Positions 39,703 to 48,165 of a stretch of 64,000 nucleotides of DNA are shown in pieces (the stretch's first letter is position 1; each line of letters starts with the position of its first letter). The notes below the pieces were generated by a model that had not been told where the DNA came from, ran no database searches, and worked only from the letters and a program-made list of their open reading frames with translations. The stretch comes from Bacteroidia bacterium (GTDB lineage Bacteria > Bacteroidota > Bacteroidia > J057 > JADKCL01). The translations under genes and the position numbers were made by a program. The stretch lies in NCBI GenBank assembly GCA_020635905.1, contig JACJYV010000001.1, positions 930,001-994,000 on the forward strand. Direction: 5' to 3'.

Positions 39703-40098
39703 ATGAAGCAGGACATTCAAACGGGAGAAGATATCAGGCAACTGGTTGATACTTTTTACAAAAAAGCTATCTCTGACCCGGTTATTGGTCATTTTTTCAC
39801 CCAGGTGGTCCAATTGGATTTTGACCTTCACATGCCTGTCATGTACAGTTTCTGGGAATCAGTTTTGCTGGGGCAGGCAGGCTACAAGGGAAATCCCATG
39901 TTGAAGCATCTTGAACTGAATAAAAAATCGCCTTTGGAAAAGTACCATTTCGACCGTTGGATGAGCCTTTGGGAAGAAACTTTGGACGAATTGTTTTCGG
40001 GAAAAACTGCAGATCAGGCCCGGCAAAGGGCCGCCAATTTGCGGCACCTGATGGAGTACAAAATCGGGCAAAGCCAAAACCCGAACTTCATTCAGTGA
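39703..40098 (+). CDS. Group III truncated haemoglobin
   Basis: 131 residues, the usual size of group III (trHbP, Ctb-like) globins. Visible features: the B-helix FYKKAISDPVIGHFF with Phe18-Tyr19 at the B9/B10 positions, the FWESVLLGQAGYKGNPM segment, and the proximal histidine His82 in the motif H-F-D-R-W. These haem proteins bind O2/NO in the cytoplasm and are linked to nitrosative or oxygen metabolism; the physiological role here is not shown by context. The gene stands alone, between a strong terminator and a lipoprotein gene 167 bp further on. Start chosen at the first ATG after the -7 element. Confidence 0.9.
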   Translation: MKQDIQTGEDIRQLVDTFYKKAISDPVIGHFFTQVVQLDFDLHMPVMYSFWESVLLGQAGYKGNPMLKHLELNKKSPLEKYHFDRWMSLWEETLDELFSGKTADQARQRAANLRHLMEYKIGQSQNPNFIQ

Positions 40099-40265
40099 GC
40101 AATCTGGCCTTTCATTTCCCCCAAATCCCACCTTTTATAAAGCTGATTCTGCAAAACTGCACAGTTTTTGCTCCTCTTTCCGTTGATTATTAACAATTCG
40201 CCCATTATTTGGCTTTGCAAAAACCGCGGATTCGTCCAAAATTTCGGGTTTTAAAATTCTTCGTC

Positions 40266-40937
40266 ATGAAAATATCACGCTACGCCCTCTTCACAATCCT
40301 GCTCCTTTCAGTGATTTCCTGCAAACATGAAGGAAAGGACCAGACCCACTTTGCGCAACTGGGCGCAGGCATCGCGGGCGCGGTTCCCTCCCATTTTTCC
40401 TTCGCTTCCATTTTCGACAATGACGGACCTTTTGAGGTGAAATCAGGGATTGTGGAATACACCTACCGCAATGAAAACCGCAAAGAAACTCGCCACGAGC
40501 TGATTCATTTCGACAATTACGGCCGCCTGGTCAAGATTGAGGAAAATTTCCAGGGCAAAAAGCAAACCATGGTCTTCAACAAGGCCACCAACCGTGGTTT
40601 CCGCTTTTTTGAGGGAGCCAGAATGGCGACCAAATCGGGCCAGACACCTCAGATAAGTGGTTTTATCGTAAAACCAGACCTGATCGTAGGTTATTCTGAA
40701 ACTGAACCTGAATGGGTGGCGGGCGCCGAATGCAGGCATTTCAAAAAAGATCCCAGCGAAGCCGATCCCACTATGCAGGCCGATTACTGGATTTACAAGG
40801 GAATTGTGCTCAAAAGCAAGGTTTACATGGGCACCTATTCTGAAATTGAGGCCGTTCGTTTTGACGAAACTGACCTGGACCCGGATGTTTTCAAGGCTCC
40901 CACGGGCGTGAGCGTGCCTTATGACATTTTCGAATAA
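40266..40937 (+). CDS. Predicted lipoprotein of unknown function
   Basis: The open frame extends upstream to 40209, but the ATG at 40266 is preferred because it puts a lipoprotein signal at the N-terminus (MKISRYALFTILLLSVISC, lipobox V-I-S-C). That gives 223 residues with lipidated Cys19. The mature part has a TYRNENRKETRHELIHFDNYGR segment of short charged beta strands, and later WIYKGIVLKSKVYMGTYSEIEA. The pattern (conversion of a stored value, then WxYKGIVLK) resembles periplasmic LolA-like/DUF4412-type beta proteins of Bacteroidota, but I cannot assign a family. A small membrane protein gene follows after 24 bp, probably in one transcript. Confidence 0.78.
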   Translation: MKISRYALFTILLLSVISCKHEGKDQTHFAQLGAGIAGAVPSHFSFASIFDNDGPFEVKSGIVEYTYRNENRKETRHELIHFDNYGRLVKIEENFQGKKQTMVFNKATNRGFRFFEGARMATKSGQTPQISGFIVKPDLIVGYSETEPEWVAGAECRHFKKDPSEADPTMQADYWIYKGIVLKSKVYMGTYSEIEAVRFDETDLDPDVFKAPTGVSVPYDIFE

Positions 40938-40961
40938 CCTCAGCACCCGTTTTCCAGTATA

Positions 40962-41369
40962 ATGAACATGGACTTTCTTTCGGGAAATATGTTACTTATT
41001 CTGATTTTTTGCATGTTGATTTGTGGGGTGATCCTGGTACTGATCTGGATCAAAAATGTACCCCATGATTTTGTCGGCATGAACGAAAATGCCATTATTT
41101 TCAAGCGAAACTGGCCGTTCACCCAGGACCTGATTCTGGGATCCAAATCCATCAAAAAACTGTATCAGGATTGCAATACGGCGGGTGATGTGAAGGGGTA
41201 TTCGGTCAATACGGGCTGGCTCAGCTACACCATTTCCGCAGCTGACGTCGAATTTTTGCAGATCAAAAAATTTGCCCAAACCAATCAGATTCTCTTCCTG
41301 AAGCGGTTTCCCCTGGGTGAAGGAGTGGTCGAAAAGGTAATTTTCGATCCCAGCAATCCCTGGAACTAA
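40962..41369 (+). CDS. Small single-pass membrane protein, unknown
   Basis: 135 residues. One strongly hydrophobic segment (about residues 10-30: MLLILIFCMLICGVILVLIW) is followed by a soluble part rich in beta-prone stretches (NENAIIFKRNWPFT; VGKGYSVNTGW-like sequence; NQILFLKRFPLGEG). The start could be either Met1 or Met3. It lies 24 bp after the lipoprotein gene and may be co-expressed with it. No family recognised. Confidence 0.7.
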   Translation: MNMDFLSGNMLLILIFCMLICGVILVLIWIKNVPHDFVGMNENAIIFKRNWPFTQDLILGSKSIKKLYQDCNTAGDVKGYSVNTGWLSYTISAADVEFLQIKKFAQTNQILFLKRFPLGEGVVEKVIFDPSNPWN

Positions 41370-41462
41370 CCAAACATGACTTTTGTCAATTTGGATTGTA
41401 ACATAGCTTACATCTGGTGAAAATATTAAGGCCTTACTTGCGGGAAAATAAATTCCTGCACC

Positions 41463-43076
41463 ATGAAAATCAGGTTCCTGACTTTGGCCTTACTCCTGCT
41501 GACCACCTTTGCCTGGGTGAAAGGGCAGGAAAATTTTTCCATTCACATTGAAGAAATGACCATTCCGGGCATGCCCGGCCTGCAATCCATGGTTTCCGCC
41601 CAATGGAACGGAACCTGGCTCCTGCTGGGCGGCCGCACGGATGGCTTGCATCAACGGCAACCCTTTGCCTCGTTTCTCGCAGCAGACAATAATACCACCA
41701 TTTACGTGGTGGACCCCAATACCAAACAGGTTTGGTCGGCTGCCCTTTCCTCTCTGCCCACCAGCCTTTATGAGCAATTGCAATCCACCAACATGGGTTT
41801 TGAGCAGGTCAATAATATGCTTTACATCGTGGGTGGATATGGCTTCAGCACCACTGAAAATGACCACATTACCTATCCTCATCTCACCGCAGTTCAGGTG
41901 GATGGGTTGATCACTGCCATCAAGAATTCCGCTCCAATCACCCCCTATTTCCGCCAGATCACGGACAACCGCATGCGGGTGACCGGGGGCTACCTTGACC
42001 GAATGGGAAATACCTTTTATCTGGTGGGTGGACAGGATTTTGAGGGCAGGTACAATCCCATGGGCCCTACGCACGGACCAGGCTTTTTTCAGGCCTATAC
42101 CAATGAAATCCGAATGTTTGAAATTCAGGATAATGGCACCACCCTCAGCATCATAAACTATACCTCCGTGCAGGACACAATGGAACTTCACCGCCGCGAT
42201 TACAACATGGCGCCTCAGATTTTCCCTGATGGATCGCGGGGATTTACCGCCTTTTCGGGAGTTTTTCAGCATAATGTAAACCTGCCCTGGCATAATATCG
42301 TGGACATCAAAAGCGGGGGAAGTTACACGCCCAATCCAACTTTCAACCAATACCTGAGTCAGTACCACAGCGCCCACCTGGCGGTCCATGACTCGGCTGC
42401 GCGGGCCATGCACACGGTTTTCTTTGGCGGCATCAGCCGCTACCAACTGGATACCGTCACCAATACATTGATCGATGACCAGAATGTGCCCTTTGTGAAG
42501 ACCATCAGCCGGGTGAGCCGCTGGAGTAATGGCAATGTGGATGAATTTCGCCTGCCAGTGGATATGCCCGCCCTGCTGGGTTCGGGGGCCGAATTTCTGC
42601 CCCTTCCCACCGTTTCTCAGGACGAATTCGAGATTATTAAACTGAACGACCTACCCACTGGAACCACCCTGGTTGGGCACATTGTGGGTGGCATAGAAAG
42701 CTCGGCAGCAAATATTTTCTTCAGTAATACGGGTACCCAAAGCGACGCCACCACCCGGGTTTTCAAGGTATTTATCACCAAAGACGGCACCAATTCTGTG
42801 GAGGAAGAGATTCCCAATGAAGCAATTGAACTTGAAGCCTTTCCCAATCCGTCTTCGGGGCGGGTAAATCTGGAAATCAATTCCCATTTCAAAGGGGAAA
42901 TCAGCCTCACAGTGGTGGACCAGCAGGGCCGCACCATTGATACGTTGCTGAAACAGGAGATTAATCCAGGAAAATTCCCCCTGATCTGGGAGGGAAGCAA
43001 CCTGGCCCGCGGCATTTACTTCGTAAAACTTCAGGCAGGCAGCTATGTGGTGACCCGCAAGGTGCTGCTGAAGTGA
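41463..43076 (+). CDS. Secreted Kelch-like beta-propeller protein, T9SS type A cargo
   Basis: 537 residues. Signal peptide 1-21 (ends WVKGQ). Kelch-type blades are visible as G-G motifs after hydrophobic strands: TWLLLGGRTDG, NMLYIVGGYG, TFYLVGGQDF, HTVFFGGIS and LVGHIVGGIES. The last 80 or so residues form a type A sorting domain: LEAFPNPSSGRVNLEI, then LTVVDQQGRTIDT, and LARGIYFVKLQAGSYVVTRKVLLK at the end. The protein is therefore expected to cross the outer membrane through T9SS and be anchored or released. Binding partner or enzyme activity is unknown. Its stop is 38 bp from the stop of the convergent DUF4157 gene. Confidence 0.85.
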   Translation: MKIRFLTLALLLLTTFAWVKGQENFSIHIEEMTIPGMPGLQSMVSAQWNGTWLLLGGRTDGLHQRQPFASFLAADNNTTIYVVDPNTKQVWSAALSSLPTSLYEQLQSTNMGFEQVNNMLYIVGGYGFSTTENDHITYPHLTAVQVDGLITAIKNSAPITPYFRQITDNRMRVTGGYLDRMGNTFYLVGGQDFEGRYNPMGPTHGPGFFQAYTNEIRMFEIQDNGTTLSIINYTSVQDTMELHRRDYNMAPQIFPDGSRGFTAFSGVFQHNVNLPWHNIVDIKSGGSYTPNPTFNQYLSQYHSAHLAVHDSAARAMHTVFFGGISRYQLDTVTNTLIDDQNVPFVKTISRVSRWSNGNVDEFRLPVDMPALLGSGAEFLPLPTVSQDEFEIIKLNDLPTGTTLVGHIVGGIESSAANIFFSNTGTQSDATTRVFKVFITKDGTNSVEEEIPNEAIELEAFPNPSSGRVNLEINSHFKGEISLTVVDQQGRTIDTLLKQEINPGKFPLIWEGSNLARGIYFVKLQAGSYVVTRKVLLK

Positions 43077-43114
43077 AATTCAGCAAATCACTCTCCCCGA
43101 AACATTATCCAGGG

Positions 43115-46100
43115 TTAATCATCTGAGGATTCATCAGACCCTGCAGCGGCTTCGGGGGAAACTGTTGGTAATACCCCGGCCAGGAAGGATTCTGTAGCAG
43201 GAACGATCCTCAGGAATCCGGCTCTTCTGTTGCCAGGCACAGAAAGGAAAGCAACCCTGGCCATTTCCCGACGAGTCAGCAAAGTGGCATCAGAAACCTC
43301 AAGGCTTTGAATGTCCTGATGGTACTCCGTTTGAATTCTGGCCCGTGAATCATTTAACCCGGAGGTAACCACAGAGGCATTGCCTGCTCCATGAAACTGA
43401 TTGGTAATGGCGAATAAACTTGCCTCACGCAACGGCTCAGGAACCCCGGTTATGATCTGAGGCCAGGTTTTTCCACCGTAAGTAAATGCCAATGCTGATT
43501 TGAGAGAATGAATTGCAGCCTGAATCAGGGCCCTTTGCCAGGCAATTGAATGTCCAGCCCGTACACATTGGGCCAAAAGGAGGGGATCATTGATGATGTA
43601 TTGAATTGCAGCCTCCCCATTCAGTACGGTACCAGCAGCTGGTCCTCCAGCCTCTCCACCTTCAGGCACCATAAGGCTGAGCCCTGTGACCCCTCCTCTG
43701 CGATAGGTATTGATTCCATACCTTCCAAACAGTCGATGGAAGGCACCCGGATTGGATTGCTGAAAATCATACATATAGGTTTGGAGCCGTCCACGGGCGG
43801 CAATCCCGCTTCCCAGCGTGATTCCTGCCGAATCCCAGGTATTGAGAGAAGTTGGCCGGCCTTCAAGCCCCTGAAAAGCCTCGCAGCAATGAATGGCAGT
43901 TGAATGCCACTCAGGTGCAAGACGGGTTTCCGGGTCGGCCACTACCTCTTGAATTAATCCCGGCCGGTAACTTGCGCCCCCGGCCACATAGCCAGAGGGC
44001 AAATCCACTTTCCTGCTCAGGTGATATTCGCCATCTGCCCCGGTTGGTGACCCCACGGGAGTCAGCACCACAGCCCGGCCTGCAACCTCTGCCCTGTATT
44101 CTGTTCTTTCATATCTGCGGGTGAGGTGCCCTTCAGAAATCGCTCTGAGGGCCCTTTCTATAAACCAACGAACGGTTTCAGGGGAATGGCGATCTGTGGA
44201 AAGGGAGTCGCGTTGCTGGCGCTGGTCCTCACCCGGCGCAGACGGTGCAACTGCAGCACCAAGTTCACGTCCCCGCCTGCCGCTTGCCAGTCTGGTTCTT
44301 AAGCTCTCAAGCTGGCCCTCATAATAGGTGCGTGCGGCTGCTGAAGCAGTAACAATCGCGGCATCAATTTCCACCTGAAGGGTGCGAAGTTCTTCCTGAA
44401 GTGAACGCACCTGTGCATTTGCATCCGCGGCAGCGCTATCGTCTCCAAAGGGTGATCTGGCTTCCTCAAGCCGCCTTTCAAGAGTGGCTTTATGGTTCAA
44501 AAGGCGAATCAGATTCCCAAACAGAATATGCCGGGGTCCGGTCAGGTCATTTCCCCCTTTAATTGTAAGAGGGGCCAGAACATCCGTATTAAGGAATTCA
44601 ATTCGCTCGGTCCGAATGGCGACCATGTTAAATTCACTGCGTGCAGCCGTAATTTCGGCCAGCCGCTCCTCCGTGCTCATGGCATCAAATGTGGCCTGAT
44701 CAAAATCAGATGACCCTGCCTCCCCGGTTTGTTCTTCGGTCCATTGCCCACGGGAAGCCCTGCGGGCAGCTTCCTGTTCCCTTCTCAAGCGTTCCGCCTC
44801 CAGTCGGGCCTGATATTCCTCCATGGTCATAGGCACCCCATTGGTGCTAAAAACCTGATAATTGGCCCGATTGGTAAGATTTTGAATAGGTTGAGTGATC
44901 AATCTCCTGATCAGCGCATTAACCGGATTTCGTTGGTTGGCAGGAACAAACCTGTTTATCAGGGATTGATTTCGAAAATACCCTGAGTGGCCGTTGCCAA
45001 GGCTCAGGTTGGGACGTCTGGTCTCGCGGTTAGCTGACTCCCATCTGGCTTTGTAAAAATCCCAAAGGGCAAGATTTCCGGGGCCGGCAACCGTAAAGTT
45101 CTCATATCCTGCGGGATGGTGAGGTGATTCACGGTTGATAAATGTTTGCCAGTTGGCGGGCTCAAGAGAACCATCCAGAATGGCTGCCAGTGCAGGTAAA
45201 ATCAAAATTAACTGCAAAGCCAACCCATCTTGCTCTGCAGCAGGAATGGCAGTTCTCAGGCTGTTGAGCAAGGCCCGGCCAGTTGCCGCGGGCAAAAATT
45301 GAGCATAGGCATCCAGGTCGAGAGAATGATCCCTTTCTGCCCTTTCAGAGTGATCTGTGGCACGAATGCCCTGGTATGCGTCCGAATCATGGTCCACTAC
45401 AGCTGGTACGCCGTTATTACTGAGAACCAGGCAGAATGGATCGGCCCGCACGGCATCGACAGGCTCCAATATATATTGGCTCAGCAGGGTGGACAAACCG
45501 GCCCTTTGCTCTGGGTCTGAAATGTAGGTATTGATGGTGCTTCTTTGCATCAGGGGCCCCAAGGCAGAGCGTCCCTGGTTAATGTTTTGGGTCCGGGCGC
45601 GGGTATTTGGAGATTCCCACCTTGCTTTGTACAGTTTCCAGAGGATATCCAGATCTGCTCCCGCAATACCCTGGGCAGCATAATACATAGGATTGAAAGG
45701 ATTCGCAGGATTTCTCACGGTATCCGGGCGTAATCCATCCAACGACATGTAAAGAATATTGGCGGCGGCAGGCAGAACCCGAACCATGCGCTGGGCCACT
45801 GGCCGCGCGGCCAGATTTTCAGAAATACCTGATTGCAAGGCACTTGCAAGGGAACGAGCCCCACTGCTTCCTGAAGAGTAATCTTCCAAACCATCAATTT
45901 GATATACAGGATCACCAAAATCAAACTGCATGGGCCCCATTTTGGCCTGAACGGGCCCAGATCCCTCATTAGTGGTTCCTGCGTGGGATTCATTTTCCGG
46001 GGCAACCTTCATCTGGGCGGCTTTGGCACCCATGGTGTCGGCTTCGCCTTCCAGACCTGCATCTGTATTGACAGACTGGCCTTTTAGCTGGCCAGTGGGT

Positions 46101-46684
46101 TGTACGCGACCTTCCCGCTGCTGCACCACGTGGGTCAGTTCGTGGCCGATCAGTTCCTGTCCTGATTGGGTATCGGGCTTGAACTGGCCGGGGGCGAAAT
46201 GTACATCATTGCCCTGGGTGTAGGCCAGAGCACCCATTTCTGAGGCCTGGTTGGAGTTTTCATGGATATTTACCCCAGAAAAGTCAGCGCCAAGCGCCCC
46301 TTCCATTTTGCTTTGTACAGGATCAGGCAACGGGCCGCCTTGGGAGAGATTGCCTCCACCTGAACCTTCGCCTTCCTTGCGTTGCACAGGATTGTCGGCC
46401 GGGGGTGGCTCGGGTGCATCAGCCGCAAACTGAAAATCAGGGGATTTCTCAACGGTTTTCCCCTCAGATTCCTTTTCCTCCCGGTCGGGCTCGTTATCTG
46501 TTTTGAGCTGAAAAGCAGGGGGAGTCAGGGTCTGGCCCTGGGGTTTGGCGTCGGGTTGAGCCTCTGTTTGGGAATGCAAAGCATCCTTTCCAGACCGCTC
46601 TGGTGATAAATGTCCCATTTTTCTCTTTTTTCTTAAAAAATTCAGCTGAAAATCAGACTGATTCTTCTTTCGAAAATTAAGCAT
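43115..46684 (-). CDS. DUF4157 (eCIS-core-type) protein with possible lysozyme-like C-terminus
   Basis: 1189 residues. A charged, disordered N-terminus (1-115) is followed by a DUF4157 domain (about 119-197) with LPDPVQSKMEGALGADFSGV, VHFAPGQF and the zinc-peptidase-like motif HELTHVVQQ (His181, Glu182, His185). DUF4157 proteins are common near extracellular contractile injection systems and often carry effector domains behind the DUF. Next comes an internal duplication (about 304-440 and 495-625; shared LW-x-x-Y-K-A-R-W-E-S, S-x-I-N, S-N/T-N-G-V-P). Charged helical stretches at about 625-645 and 725-800 look like coiled coil. The C-terminal third has CCEAFQG, NTWDSAGITLGSG and SIAWQRALIQAA, reminiscent of lysozyme/chitosanase-like hydrolases; that is a weak inference. 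No signal peptide and no injection-system genes in this window. An alternative start is Met23. Confidence 0.8.
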   Translation of the reverse strand: MLNFRKKNQSDFQLNFLRKKRKMGHLSPERSGKDALHSQTEAQPDAKPQGQTLTPPAFQLKTDNEPDREEKESEGKTVEKSPDFQFAADAPEPPPADNPVQRKEGEGSGGGNLSQGGPLPDPVQSKMEGALGADFSGVNIHENSNQASEMGALAYTQGNDVHFAPGQFKPDTQSGQELIGHELTHVVQQREGRVQPTGQLKGQSVNTDAGLEGEADTMGAKAAQMKVAPENESHAGTTNEGSGPVQAKMGPMQFDFGDPVYQIDGLEDYSSGSSGARSLASALQSGISENLAARPVAQRMVRVLPAAANILYMSLDGLRPDTVRNPANPFNPMYYAAQGIAGADLDILWKLYKARWESPNTRARTQNINQGRSALGPLMQRSTINTYISDPEQRAGLSTLLSQYILEPVDAVRADPFCLVLSNNGVPAVVDHDSDAYQGIRATDHSERAERDHSLDLDAYAQFLPAATGRALLNSLRTAIPAAEQDGLALQLILILPALAAILDGSLEPANWQTFINRESPHHPAGYENFTVAGPGNLALWDFYKARWESANRETRRPNLSLGNGHSGYFRNQSLINRFVPANQRNPVNALIRRLITQPIQNLTNRANYQVFSTNGVPMTMEEYQARLEAERLRREQEAARRASRGQWTEEQTGEAGSSDFDQATFDAMSTEERLAEITAARSEFNMVAIRTERIEFLNTDVLAPLTIKGGNDLTGPRHILFGNLIRLLNHKATLERRLEEARSPFGDDSAAADANAQVRSLQEELRTLQVEIDAAIVTASAAARTYYEGQLESLRTRLASGRRGRELGAAVAPSAPGEDQRQQRDSLSTDRHSPETVRWFIERALRAISEGHLTRRYERTEYRAEVAGRAVVLTPVGSPTGADGEYHLSRKVDLPSGYVAGGASYRPGLIQEVVADPETRLAPEWHSTAIHCCEAFQGLEGRPTSLNTWDSAGITLGSGIAARGRLQTYMYDFQQSNPGAFHRLFGRYGINTYRRGGVTGLSLMVPEGGEAGGPAAGTVLNGEAAIQYIINDPLLLAQCVRAGHSIAWQRALIQAAIHSLKSALAFTYGGKTWPQIITGVPEPLREASLFAITNQFHGAGNASVVTSGLNDSRARIQTEYHQDIQSLEVSDATLLTRREMARVAFLSVPGNRRAGFLRIVPATESFLAGVLPTVSPEAAAGSDESSDD

Positions 46685-46762
46685 TCATGGTTTGGGAATC
46701 AAGTTATTAGCCTTTCACATTCAGATTAATTCACTATGAATTAACCCGGCTTAGGGCAATTT

Positions 46763-48055
46763 TCACCTGAGCTCCATGAAAAATTCCCTTTCCAATTGTT
46801 CCTGAAAGGCAGGATGGGCAATTTCAATCAAAAGTTTGGCCCGCTCGCGGATATTTTTGCCAAATAAATTCACCACCCCGTACTCTGTAGCCAGGTAATG
46901 GACATTGGCCCGGGAGGTGACCACCCCGGCACCTTTTTTGAGGAAAGGCACAATGCGACTTTCGCCGTGGGAAGTGGTGGATGGCAGGGCAATAATCGCT
47001 TTTCCCTCCTCGCAAAGCGACGCGCCGCGGATAAAATCCATCTGCCCCCCTACCCCGCTGTAAAAACTCGTTCCAATTGAATCTGCACACACCTGCCCCG
47101 TCAGATCCACTTCAATGGCGCTGTTGATGGCGGTCATGCGGGGAAATTTACGGATCACGGAAACATCGTTCACATAAGCGATGTCGAGCATGCGGACCAT
47201 GGGATTGTCGTGGATGAAATCATATAATTTGCGGCTTCCCATGGCAAATCCCGCCGAAATTACGCCTTTGTGCTTCTTTTTGTATTTCCCGGTCAAAATG
47301 CCTTTCTCCACCAGATCTATGATGCCGTCTGAAAACATCTCCGTGTGGCAACCCAGGTCTTTGTGAGCATGCAGGGAAGCCAAAACCGCGTTGGGAATGG
47401 CGCCAATGCCCATTTGCAGGGTCGCTCCATCCTCAATGATGCCAGCCACGTTCATGCCAATCGCTTTTTGCACCTCGTCGGGTGGGGGAATGATCATTTC
47501 GGCCAGATCTGTATCATCCTCGACAATGGTATGCAGGTCGCTGAGGTGCAACATGCCATCGCCCAGGGCGCGGGGCATTTTGGGGTTGATCACGGCAATC
47601 ACATGCTGAGCCGTTTCGACTACTGCCAGGGTCGTATCCACACTGATGCCCAAAGAACAATATCCATGGTGATCGGGGGGCGAAACCTGGATCAGGGCCA
47701 CGTTTACAGGTAGCATGCCCCTCCTGAAAAGCAGCGGCACCTCACTGAGGAAAATGGGGATATAATCCGCGCGACCTTCATTTGTGGCTTTGCGCACATT
47801 GGAGCCAATAAAGAGGGAATTTACCCGAAAACTCTCTGCAAATTCGGGTTTTGCATAGGTGGCTTTGCACTCTGTATGCAGGTGAATCACCTCCACATTG
47901 CGCAATTCGGGGGCCCGTTCCACCATGGCGTCGATCAGGATTTGGGGCGCAGCCGCCGCACTGTGGATGAAAACCCGATCCCCGGATTTGATTATTTTGA
48001 CCGCCTCACGGGCGCTGACTGATTTGTACATGGAATTCTGAATCCTTTTTACCAA
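46763..48055 (-). CDS. Acetyl-CoA hydrolase / 4-hydroxybutyrate CoA-transferase family protein
   Basis: 430 residues, typical of the Cat1/AbfT family. Visible: N-terminal SAREAVKIIKSGDRVFIHSAAAAP, IQVSPPDHHGYCSLGISVD, the glycine loop LQMGIGAIPNAV, the catalytic glutamate Glu239 in H-T-E-M-F-S-D-G, and GVGGQMDFIRGA near the end. Members move CoA between acyl-CoAs and carboxylates (acetate, 4-hydroxybutyrate, succinate) or hydrolyse acetyl-CoA; substrate cannot be told from sequence. Cytoplasmic. Met9 (48031) is a plausible alternative start. It lies divergent from HMG-CoA reductase with 110 bp between, which fits acyl-CoA/mevalonate metabolism, but a shared role is only suggested. Confidence 0.92.
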   Translation of the reverse strand: MVKRIQNSMYKSVSAREAVKIIKSGDRVFIHSAAAAPQILIDAMVERAPELRNVEVIHLHTECKATYAKPEFAESFRVNSLFIGSNVRKATNEGRADYIPIFLSEVPLLFRRGMLPVNVALIQVSPPDHHGYCSLGISVDTTLAVVETAQHVIAVINPKMPRALGDGMLHLSDLHTIVEDDTDLAEMIIPPPDEVQKAIGMNVAGIIEDGATLQMGIGAIPNAVLASLHAHKDLGCHTEMFSDGIIDLVEKGILTGKYKKKHKGVISAGFAMGSRKLYDFIHDNPMVRMLDIAYVNDVSVIRKFPRMTAINSAIEVDLTGQVCADSIGTSFYSGVGGQMDFIRGASLCEEGKAIIALPSTTSHGESRIVPFLKKGAGVVTSRANVHYLATEYGVVNLFGKNIRERAKLLIEIAHPAFQEQLEREFFMELR

Positions 48056-48165
48056 CCCAATTTGTTTCTACGAAGATAAGCCCCTGCTCCATTTCTCCTA
48101 ATGACCCCCGTCATTTTCCCGCAACACACAAAAGCCCATATTGCAGCAGATTAAACTGAAAACCC

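Noticed and set aside
41490..42446. Minus-strand open frame of 318 codons
   Set aside because: Antisense to the Kelch-like T9SS protein, whose frame has signal peptide and sorting domain.
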